DNA from: Spisula solida
Lineage: Eukaryota; Mollusca; Bivalvia; Venerida; Mactridae
Reading direction: 5' to 3'
Length of the DNA stretch: 64,000 nt
Assembly (NCBI GenBank): GCA_947247005.1
Contig: OX365955.1
Span: 14,179,322 to 14,243,321 of the forward strand
The notes beneath the pieces were generated by a model. That model had not been told where the DNA came from, did not search any database, and saw nothing but the letters and a program-made list of their open reading frames with translations. Positions 1 through 10,600 of this stretch are shown piece by piece. How positions within the stretch are numbered: the stretch's first letter is position 1; every line of letters starts with the position of its first letter. The translations under genes and the position numbers were made by a program.

Positions 1-411
1 GTTTAAACATAAAATAATTTATTTTAACTAATTTTATCTATATATATTAAACTGACAATAAAATTGCCAAATTTATAAACATTTTGGCTAAATAACTGTT
101 ATACACTCAAACTAGATAGAAACAAAAATAAATGTACACTTACTCACACTCCCAACGCAACACCTACATTTTTCATAATTTCTCATTTATTTTTCCATGG
201 ATATAGTTCAAACTTGGCATATTAATTGATACATCTTCTTTGCATGTCTCCTAGAATTTATATGAAAATTAGTTCATTGAAAGATAAAAATTAAACAAAA
301 AAAATGAGCATCACTGCAAAACTGAAAGTCACAAAAATTACACCATGTAAAAATACGGCATGACGTAGCTCTAGCTCACATAGCACGTGTACATCAAGCA
401 TTTCTGCATAA

Positions 412-595
412 TCACAACATACAACAGTTGCCAATATCATCAAAGTGTTCGGATTTCAAGATTATTTGGAATTTGCCAGGACCAGCTGTGTAAGCGACAA
501 ACGAGAAGACCACCAACCCCACCGTGAAAAACGACAGAAACGGGCCGTTTTCAGGAAATGGGGACCATTCCCCAGATATTGATACGAATTTTGTG
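412..595 (-). CDS. Candidate terminal exon of an unrecognised one-TM protein
   Basis: A minus-strand reading frame ends at TGA (414-412). A pyrimidine-rich tract followed by GAAAG offers an acceptor at about 596-597, so the exon would start at 595 in phase 2. It encodes about 60 residues: EWSPFPENGPFLSFFTVG, a hydrophobic segment (LSFFTVGLVVFSFVAYTAG) and a polar tail ending NCCML. The composition looks protein-like, unlike most ORFs here. AATAAA on the minus strand occurs at 17-22, about 390 bp downstream. Earlier exons, if real, lie between 600 bp and the large repeats, and I could not find them. I do not recognise the family. It could be a chance ORF. Confidence 0.35.
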
Positions 596-1012
596 CTTTC
601 GATGGGACAGAAGAAAAAATATATCATAACATACATGGATGGACATACTAGATCCTAATTAACAAGGAACACAACGTTTTTCCTTTATTTATTTATTGTT
701 ATAAACTGTTTAGTAAAATTTACATCCATTTTTGTAATAGTTTTCATGGTGTATTTTTGTGACTTTTCAATTTGCAGTGATGGTCGTCACTTGAAATTAT
801 TTTCATCTTACAATCAATCGATTTTGATAAAATAATCATATAAACATAAGTTAAATACATATCTATAAATATGCCAAATTTTAATCAAATCACATTCTAA
901 ATAGTTGAGAAATGATGAAAAGTGTAGGTGTTGCGTTGGAAGTGTGCGTAAGTGTAGATATCTAAATATACAAATTTAAAACAAACACATAATATGACAC
1001 ATATTTTCTAGT

Positions 1013-2056
1013 GTACATACAGTAGCACAGTACTATCATGTATATTCAGTAGATAAGGGCCTCTAGTTAATTACATTGACCAGTTTTGGTGTTTTATGAC
1101 CCTAGATAAACACTGATAGTGATCTCCTGCTGACATCATGCGGTTCCTTCTATAAAGTTCTGGTCCAGAAATAAAGAAGGGCTAATATAGGTCTTTAAGG
1201 TCATCAAGATGAACATATTGGCTAAACTTGATGGCGGTTAAAGCAGAACTGAGGCCTCCAGAGTGTTAAAAAGGTTTTGCTATTATTTGACATATTGACC
1301 TAGTTTTTTACCCACATGACACAACTTCAAACGTGACCTTAAGGTCATCAAGATAGACATTTTGACCAAAGTTGATCAAGATTAAAGCAAAATTGTGGCT
1401 TCCAAAGTGTTAACAAGGTTTTCCTATTATTTGACCTTATGACCTAGTTTTTGACCCCACATGAAACAACTTCAAACTTGACCTTAGGGTCACCAAGATA
1501 AACATTTGGACCAATCTTCATGAAGATTAAAGCACAAATGTGGCCACCAGAGTGTTAACAAGGTTTTCCTATTATTTGACCTTTTGACCTAGTTTTTGAC
1601 CCCACATAAACCAACTTCAAACTTGACCTTAAGGTCATCAAGATGAACACTTTGACTAAACGTCATGAAGATTAAAGCAAAAATGTGGCCACCAGAGTGT
1701 TAACAAGGTTATCCTATTATTTGACCTTTTGACCTAGTTTTTGACCCCACATGACCCAACTTCAAACTTGACCTTACGGTCACCAAGATATACATTTTGA
1801 CAAAACTTCATGAAGATTAAAGCACAAATGTGGCCACCAGAGTGTTAACAAGGTTATTCTATTATTTGATCTTTTGACCTAGTTTTTTACCTGACACGAC
1901 CCAACTTCAAACTTGACCTAGATTTCATTGAGATACCACTACTGACCAAAATTGAAAGTGCTAGAGTGTTAACGGTGAATTGTCTAACAGACGGACGGAC
2001 GACGGACAAAAACAATCACAAAAGCTCACCTTGCCACTTTGTGGCAGGTGAGCTAA
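1013..2056 (+). mobile_element. Interspersed element with ~145-bp tandem core and 3' hairpin
   Basis: A left arm (1013-1196) is followed by a core of ~145-bp units (for example CCCACAT at 1456, 1601 and 1746) rich in TGACCT/AGGTCA steps. The right arm has GACGGACGGACGACGGAC and a terminal hairpin, GCTCACCTTGCCAC paired with GTGGCAGGTGAGC (about 2027-2054). The layout resembles Helentron-type non-autonomous elements with tandem cores known from bivalves; that class assignment is inference. Confidence 0.7.
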
Positions 2057-2606
2057 AAACAAAACTGAATTCGCAAGCTATTTAAACGACCTTGACAGAA
2101 ACATTGATTTTTACATAATTATGCTATTTAGTATTGGTAGTATTACAATGATTACTTCAGACTGGCAACTATTAATTTCACAAATTCAGAAATCACCTTC
2201 CATCAGTACTTTTCAGTGCTTTATTTCAGTTAGTTAGGCAATTATTAAACTTTTTCTCATTTGTTCCTCTATATTACCATAGTTTTAAATGAAAAATATC
2301 CTCCATTCAAATTTTTGTGTAAAGTTTTTGGACAAACTAAGGACGTTTTGGGCATGCCTTTGGTATCAGATGACTCACATTAACTTATTTTGTCCATGAT
2401 CTGCATCAAAAGAAAGATAAATGATTATCTAAAAAAATCTTCTTTTATAATGCACCTGTGCTGCCATTAATTGTTACTCACTATTGCCATAGCAATAGTC
2501 TACGAGATAATAGGCCTTGATATGAAATCATTAAAGTTCCTACCTGATAGAATATTTTTTTAAATCTAGAGAAAATGACAATATAATAAAATTCTTTATT
2601 TTACAG

Positions 2607-3204
2607 GTGTACCATCATATTGGCATGGTCGAATTGATATACTTATGGATGTTGCTGTAAAAACGTCTTATCGGATGATCCAGATTCACCAGGTACAGCG
2701 AATAGTTCTTCCATTAAAATGGAATCTATATCTGATAGAATGGCTTCAAGCAAGGAACAGATCAGGGCTGAAACAATAGTCTTTTCTTTCTTCCAGAAGA
2801 AAAACTGTCCTGACCTAGATAACTTTCTCATTCCAACAATTGCTATGTCTAAAACACAGGTCGCAATATGCCTGTATGATTCACAGAATGATATCTTCCT
2901 TGAAACACTTCTACTAGATCTTTTTCTTCGAGGAAGATTGAAGTATGCCACAGTAATTACACTTTGGGCAGCCTTGAACTTTAAATACTGCTGTTCAGGG
3001 GTTCCAGAAGAAATTATTGAACTTGACGTTAAAGCAGATTTCTTTAAACATGTAGGACCCCTACTTGAAAAGTACTCTGTTATTTTTAAATGCCCTTGTG
3101 ACTATCAAACTACCCCTGGATGGTTTGCGATTCCAATCTATCAAAATGTAAAAAAGAAAAGAAACAATATAAATCAGATACATAGGGTTACAAATAAGAA
3201 ATGA
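2607..3204 (+). pseudogene. Terminal exon of an uncharacterised protein family, one-base frame break
   Basis: An acceptor (TTATTTTACAG, 2596-2606) opens a frame reading GVPSYWHGRIDILMDVAVK. At the A-run 2659-2663 the coherent protein shifts frame and continues NVLSDDPDSPGTANSS, then to TGA at 3202-3204 through AETIVFSFFQKKNCPDLDNF, LIPTIAMSKTQVAICLYDSQ and KYCCSGVPEEIIELDVKADF. One extra A would join the two halves. The second half alone is an open 161 codons from an ATG at 2719. The WHGRIDIL stretch recalls the GRxD element of PD-(D/E)XK-type folds, and I loosely recall similar multi-copy proteins in bivalve genomes, but I cannot name a function. Upstream exons were not found. The break may be a sequencing error, or this may be a dead or partial copy. 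Confidence 0.55.
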
Positions 3205-3419
3205 TGTGAAAAATGAACCTCTGTACAAAGTATACCCGGTATATACATAATGAAATATATTAGATTTACCAAAATCCCTTACAATTAATTAGTTTAAGAT
3301 TGCTGTGAATATGTGTTTTAACGTTAGACTGTTAAGACAAAACAGGTAAAAGAATGCATGATAAGTCTACTTTGACTGTACATTCAGTGAAAGAGGTGGC
3401 TTAATTTGAAAATAAAAGA

Positions 3420-4135
3420 ATGTTCTGTCCGTCTGTGTATCAACAATTGCTTTAAACAACATCTTCTGCTTAACCAGCGGGTCAATTTCAACGAAACTTT
3501 ACAGGGATGTTCCTTGCATGAAGCTCTATTAAATTTGTTCAAAATATTTAATTTCATTAAAAATTCAAGTTGACATGGTAACCAAAAGGAAAAATCTTTA
3601 GAAAACACTGGGCCTAGAGCTTAGATATTTGGTGTGTAGTATTGTCTAGTGGACATCTACCTTTGTTCAAATTATGCCCCTTGTGTCAAAATTGGCCCTA
3701 CTCTGTGGGTAACTTGATTATACATAGACTTGTGTAGGACTATTTTAAAAAATCTTCTTGTCAGAAACTACAATGTCTAGAGCTTAGATATTTGATGCGT
3801 AGCATTGTCTAGTGGACCTCTACCAAGTTTGTTCTAATTATGACCATGGGGTCAAAACTGGCTCCGCCACACCAGTGTTGTATACAGGCTTATACAGTAA
3901 ATTTTTAAAAGCCTTCTTGTCCGAACTCACACATTTGTTGTGTAGGATTTTTACAGTGACCTCTACCAAGTTTGTTCAAGTTATGGCCCTGGGGTAAAAA
4001 TTGGCCCTGCCCTTGGTCTGGTCACTTGATTTTACATCTACAGGCTCATGTAGGGAAAAAAGAAAGGTTTGTCTATAAGTGTCTTCATTACTGGTGAGCG
4101 ATGTACGGCCATCTTGTCGTACTTTTACTGTGTAA
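3420..4135 (+). repeat. Degenerate tandem repeat (AGAGCTTAGATATTTG family)
   Basis: Units of about 160 bp share GAGCTTAGATATTTG, GTGGACCTCTACCAAGTTTG and CATGGGGTCAAAA. Another copy lies at 4995-5395. It is non-coding and the ORFs across it are incidental. Confidence 0.6.
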
Positions 4136-4140
4136 TTATT

Positions 4141-4982
4141 AGCTCACCTGTCACAAAGTGACAGAGTGAGCTTTTGTGATCACTCTTCGTCCGTCAACAA
4201 TTTGCTTGTGTAGACACTAGAGGTCACAATTTTGGCCTAATCATTATGAAACATGGTCACAGTGATCATATCAACAAAATCTAGGTCAAGTTCGATATTG
4301 GGTCATTTGGGGTCAAAAACTAGGTCACAAGGCCAAATCATAGAAAAACCTTGTGTAGTCACTAGAGGTCACAATTTTGACCCAATCTTTATGAAACTTG
4401 GTCACAATGATCATCTCAATAAAATCTAGGTCTAATTAAATATTGGGTCATCCTGGGTCAAAAACTAGGTCACAAGGTCAAATCATAGAAAAATATTGTG
4501 TAGTCCCTAGAGGTTACAATTTTGACCTAATCTTTATGAAACTTGGTCACAATGATCATTTCAACACAATCTAGGTCAAGTTCGTTATTGGGTCATCTCG
4601 GGTCAAAAACTAGGTCACAATGTCAAATCATAGAAAAACCTTGTGCAGTCACTACAGGTCACAATTTTGCCCTAATATTTATGAAACTTGGTCACAATGA
4701 TCATCTCAACAAAATCTAGGTAATGTTTGATATTGCGTCATCCGGGGTCAAAAACTAGGTCACAAGGTCAAATCATTGAAAAACCTTGTGTAGTCACTAG
4801 AGGTCACAATTTTACCTAATCTTTATGAAACTTGGTCACAATGATCATCACAACAAACTCTAGGTCAAGTTCGATATTGGGTCATTCGGGGTCAAAAACT
4901 AGATCACTAGGTCCAATCGTAGGTCTTGCATGTACTGCTACAACAGGTGAGCGACCTAGGGCCCTTTGGGCCCTCTTGTTAT
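4141..4982 (-). mobile_element. Second ~145-bp tandem-core element, opposite orientation
   Basis: The hairpin end (AGCTCACCTGTCACAAAGTG) is at 4141. Five ~145-bp units follow (AGGTCACAAT or a variant at 4221, 4366, 4511, 4656 and 4801). The other end is the palindromic AGGGCCCTTTGGGCCCTC at 4958-4975. It is the same family as 1013-2056. Confidence 0.8.
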
Positions 4983-4994
4983 AATTGTAATGTA

Positions 4995-5395
4995 TTTTCT
5001 TTGATCTTAGCTCACCTGACACAGAGTGCCATGGCGAGGTTTTAGGATCAGACTGTGTCTGTCCTAGCCGTGTGGTGGGCATTTTCTGTCATCAACAATT
5101 TCTTTGATTGATATCTCCTCTGAAACCACCGACCCAATTGTGAAGAAACTTGACAGAAATGTTCCTTGCATGAAGCTTCATCAAAATTGTTCAAATGGTT
5201 TTGGTCTGTTGCATAATTATGTGATTACAGGAGCTAAAAAATTCAAAAAGAGAAATTCAAAACTCTTCTGCAAGAACCACAGCTTAGATATTTGATGTAT
5301 AGCGTTGCCTTACCGACCCCTTCCAAGATTATTAAAATCATGGCCTCAGGGTCAAAATTGGCCCGCCCTAGCGGTCACTTTATTAGTCCCCTGCC
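4995..5395 (+). repeat. Second copy of the AGCTTAGATATTTG repeat
   Basis: It shares CATCAACAATTTCTTTG-like, CTTGCATGAAGCT and AGCTTAGATATTTGATG segments with 3420-4135. It is followed at about 5394-5420 by a small AGTCCCCT/AGGGGACT hairpin. Confidence 0.55.
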
Positions 5396-5399
5396 GTAC

Positions 5400-7540
5400 C
5401 GGAGGGGACTATAGTGTTAGTCGTCGTCAGTCACTCCCCTCGTCTGTCTGTCCGAAGTGGTTTCTGAATGATAACTTCAGTTAGACTTGACGGAAGTGAA
5501 TGAAAGTTGGAATATGGATAGCTTAGGGCATTACCTGTTTATTGTTAATTTAAAACAACGTCTGTTCTCCTTAAAAACAAATTTTAAATAATCCCACGCA
5601 TCAAAACTGCCCCAAGGAACCAATATCGCAATCGTTCAACAAGATCATCTACTCATATGCACTGTGTCCACCGGCAGTCTTATGGATAAATAGATATTAA
5701 AAACCCGCCTTTCACCAATAGCCGGCGGGTAAATTTGCATATGAATAGCATGGCATACAGACATTATCTTAAAACATACACAACAGCTCAATGTGGGAAG
5801 TTACAAAATTAAGAGACACACACAAGTTTGGAATATGGTTTTATTGCTCTGGAAATATAGTTTATCAGGTACAATTGGTGTGATATTAACATGTCAAATG
5901 TGACTTACAACTAGACCCTGTATACTGTGCATAAACAATCACAACAGATCATAAGATTTGTCTTAAAGTTAGACTCTGATTTGAGGTAAGATTTCTCACG
6001 AATGCTCTGAACAGATACAAACTCAACTATTATAGGATTAAACGACCATTTGTTGACGTTCACTGATGTGTAAACACCCGATCTGAAGCAACACATTGAG
6101 TAAAGCCCCAAATGTGTGCCTTCAGATCGGGTGTTTACACATCAGTGAACGCCAGTGAACGTCAACAAATGGTCGTTTAATCCTTATAATTCCAAACTGA
6201 CGCTTAATCGCATAAATATCAATGAAAACATTGGAATTACTCACTTTTTTTTAAATTGAGCTTGATTTAATGACATCTTATACGTGACGTCACCATAACG
6301 TGACGTTTGGTGAATTACGTTAGCTAAACAAAATGTGTTTAGATGCTCCGTTCCTTACACAAACACATAATCAGGGGATGAACATACAGGTAGGTAATGC
6401 TCTATGTCAAAATTAAGCTACCAGAGCTTGTACAGCTGTGATGGGCGTTTGCAGTTTGACTTATTCCACACACATTCGTCTAGAACGTTTAGGTCAGTAA
6501 TGTCCGAGGGTCCTGATTGGCGAAAACGGAGGTTTACTGATGTGTAAACATCATGTCTTAGCCAATCAGATTGCAGGGATTTGCATACTTTGGAATTATA
6601 ATGCAATAATGCACATTTTGATGTATTCAATGCAAGAACCTTGTAATATATTCATGCATAGAAGTCAGAATAAGGTTAATATCGCATCACTATACTAGTT
6701 TTCAAAAGCATAATATCTAACCTCTGATTCAATGGACGCAAATTGTTACTGATTAAAATTCAAACGTCAGATTATTAAATTAAGCAAACACACCAGCCAT
6801 CAAGTACTGTTTTATCAAAGCACTCAGCAAATCTTAAAGTTATGCTCAAATTTAAATACTTTAACAACTGCAAATTGGTGACGGATACAGTTTGTAGGGG
6901 CTCAGTTACTGATCATTATTAGTATTGCAGCTCCATTTACCACACTACATTTGTAAACAAATTACAAAGAATTTATATTTGATCTTAAGTTTACGATTTC
7001 CTAAAGTGCTTTGATAAAACAGTACCCAAATCTCTTTAAAGCATCTCAATCCGAGCTAGATCTCAACTCAAATTTGTAATATATCTTTTGAGACTTTTCT
7101 TGTACGAGTCCGATCTCCAAATTTGTACCATAAATCCCAAACTTTAGATCAGATTCATTGTCAACACTTTTTAAGAAATCCTAATTGATCAAAATCACAG
7201 CAATGATTTGAGATGCTCAGAGATTAGGGCCAGTATGGCCCTTAATTCATCGGGAAAAAAACTAACCACAGTATAGCAGTAGGTAACATCACAAGATCAT
7301 TAATGGTTTTAATATCACAAGTATTTCAAATACAGTACAACTTCTCGAGAGCAATAGCCATTGGGAAACACAAAGTTTGGTTGTTGTACAGAGATTGTTG
7401 CTTTTATGAGGTTAAAAAAGTAGTAATCCTTACTCTGTAACAAAATGATAGTTGCTATAGAGGTGTTTGCTAAAGAGAGAGCTGCTCTCTAGAGGTTACA
7501 CTGTACATGATTTTATATTATACATTTTTATATGACACAA
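5400..7540. other. Intergenic stretch between repeats and AAMP
   Basis: No gene is recognised. It contains the long hairpin at 6025-6190 and AT-rich unique sequence. AAMP's 3' UTR must lie in its right part, but no clear AATAAA was found on the minus strand near 7300-7540. Confidence 0.5.
6025..6190. repeat. Long hairpin (MITE-like)
   Basis: Two ~65-bp arms are inverted copies: AGGATTAAACGACCATTTG and GTGTAAACACCCGATCTGAA on the left return in reverse complement on the right. The right arm has an internal ~10-bp duplication (GTGAACGCCA). A short spacer separates the arms. Confidence 0.8.
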
Positions 7541-7547
7541 GAAGATC

Positions 7548-7623
7548 TCATCTTTCTGGTGTACCAAGGGAGAAAACTCTTGCAGTTTTATCTTCTGAAA
7601 CAGTCACTAGCCAGTTACCATCC
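7548..7623 (-). CDS. AAMP: AAMP exon 11 (stop codon)
   Basis: The 76-nt terminal exon encodes [20 protein letters not shown] and ends at TGA (7550-7548), matching the SGDHKAKVF C-terminus of vertebrate AAMP. The acceptor is TTATTTTCAG. Confidence 0.92.
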
Positions 7624-10600
7624 CTGAAAATAAATTGGTTATACTGTACATTTTTTGACATTTTTGACATAAATATGTGTCTTCAATGAAAGGCCAATAC
7701 TACGGAATCCTGTTAGTGCCATTTTAAATATCGTGTATCGCCCTCCAAGGGCGAGACACGAGAATTGCGCGAGGCAAGAAACGAGACACGAGAATTAGAC
7801 GCGATATTTAAAACGAGACACGAGAATCGTGCGAGGCCTGAAACGAGACACGAGAATTAAAAATTGAATTATCGCGTTTTTAATCTCGCCCTAGACCGAC
7901 AACTTTAACAAGTTAATATCTAATATCGTGTAATTCTCGCATATCGTATCTTGCCTCGCAGTTGATTCTCGCGCCTCGTTTCAAATATCGCGTCTTAATC
8001 TCGTGTCTCGACTTCCAAGGGCGAGACACAATAGTTAAAATGAGACACGAGAATTCAACGCGAGGCTCGAGAATCCAACGCGAGACACGACAATGCTATC
8101 GTGCAAATATCGCGCAATTCTCTTGCCTCGCGTTTCTATTTGGTCCGCGAGACACGAGAATTAAAGCGAGACACGAGAATTGAAGGCGAGGCACGAGAAT
8201 GCTATCGGGCAAATATCTCGCAATTCTCGTGTCTTGCCCCGATACACGACAATGCTGTCGCGCAATTCTCTTGTCTCGTTTAAGCCCTCGCGCAATTCTC
8301 GTGTCTCGTTTTAAATATCGCGTCTAATTCTCGTAACTCGTTTCTTATCTCGCGCAATTCTCGTGTCTCGCCCTTGGAGAGCGATACACGGTATTTAAAA
8401 TGGCACTAACAGGATACTACAATACTCATACAACAAATTAATCCTGACAGCAGGGCTTCTTTTCCCTACATACTAGGGGCCTTATATCAAGGGGCCTACA
8501 TAAGGCACCTTCACAATAGAATTTGTGACTTCGTTTTTGTAAAATAAACTTCACCACAAACCAATCATAGACAACAATGATATTATATAAATATCATATG
8601 CCTGCCAGCGTGACATTGATATTGTCGACCCGAGGGCAGAATGTCACTCCTAGGGGAAGCCGAGGGCGACATTCAGTTTCAAGGGTAGACAATATCAATG
8701 TCACGCAGGCAGGCAGGCATCTGATATTTATTTTATTATGCCGATCAATATGATAAGTCTAGCAAAATGTTCACAGCCATGATTGTGATAGTTATAACAG
8801 CAAATATGACTGTACTTTCATATATTGTTCTGTTTATTCCACATTCTATTTTTAAAAATCTTGTATATATCAGCAGTCAAACAATTAAAATTGACGCAGT
8901 TACTTGCCCTTGCATGATATTCAAAGTCTCTTTTTGGTCGATCACATGTCAAAAGACTTGAAGATGCCTTTGACTGTCCCTCTCTGGGGCAATGGGAGTT
9001 TAGCATTGTAGACAAAAGTGAGGTATAATAAATGAATGTGCTGGACTTGATATGCAGTATCATATCATCGATACATCATTGTTTGGAAGTTGACAAAAAA
9101 TTAATTACAGCTGAAAAATTATTTTCACAATTTGGTGATTTACTGCGCCATGAATGTCATGACCAGGGAAAATGGACCATGGAGGTTTGACAGTATTAAA
9201 TCATACAAGAGCAACAAGAGTTCTGCATGGATTATAATTATTTTAGCTCTTTTTAGCAAGGATAACCTAAGGAACGTTGTTACCCATTTAACATGACATA
9301 CTAGTACTTTTAGAGAAAAACAAATTAAAAGATTTTACTATAATATATAGGGAAAACAGGGCTCCACCCACTGTAGTCATGTTTTTTTGACGAATGACAA
9401 AAAAAAATGTCAATTTTGTAAGAGGGTCACCCAACAACCATTTCTGTAAAATTGTTTTGAAATCTGGCCAGCTATTGCTTTTTATGATTTTTTAAAAGAT
9501 TTTAAGAGTTATTTATAGATTACAATTATTTTCGCTATTTCTAGAAAGGACCACCCAAGGAACATTCCGGTGAAGTTTGGTTGAAATTGGTCAAGTAGAT
9601 TAGAAGGAGAAGTCGTTTGAATGAATTGTTGACGCTCGCACGGACTGACAACGGACGAAGAGTGATCACAATACCTCACCTTGTCACATTGTCACTATGT
9701 GACAGGTGAGAAAAAAAACATGTACTTACTTTGATATTTCAAATCCTAGTATAGAGTCTGTATGTCCTGTCCACGTTGAGGTTAACTCACCACTCCTGGC
9801 ATTCCATAGTCTAACAGCACCATCTAAACAACTTGTATAAACCATTGGTGATAATTTATCCCATTGCAAACTTACTATACCAGCCTGAAAAGTATTGCCA
9901 ACATGTTCTTGTTCATTTTGACACAAAAGCGTACTGTAAACCAATTTACTTTAGCGAATACTAACTTTCACATTTTGCTGATCGTCGACATATTCTGGAC
10001 TACAAACTTTCACGTTTCTACGTGTCCTGCGATGTCCATATTAATGTTTTTAGCACTTTGGCGCAAAATCATTTCTAGGTTTACAGTATATCTCTCACAA
10101 ACTGCTTTTGATTAACAAATAGCCATCGCTCAAGCAACAAGAGCTGTCCATGAACAGCGCGCTCCACAATTTGCAGTGCCATGCTAGGATAGTATAATCA
10201 ATATATATTCAAAACAAAATGCTTCATATCAGCAGCATTACCCTCTGCTGTGTAGAGGTTGGGGTTCTTAGTCGAAAAAGGGAGACAATTTGGACAAAAT
10301 GCATGACAGTTACCTACTCAAGTGTAGGTCCTCTGGGTCATGAAGGTGACAAATTAGCATTTCTAAGTCAACAAAATCATACAAGAGGGCCCAAAGGGCC
10401 ATAGCTCGCTCACCTGTCCTAGTTGTTCATTAACCCCCAATGGTAGCCTCTATTGCATGTACAAGGTTTTCAATTGTCTTATGCTTTATAATTTACATCA
10501 CATTTAGACCCAATGACATATTGAAGTGATTTGACCTTGTGACCTAGTTTTTGACCCCGGATGACCCAATATCGAACTTGACCTAGATTTTATTGAGATG

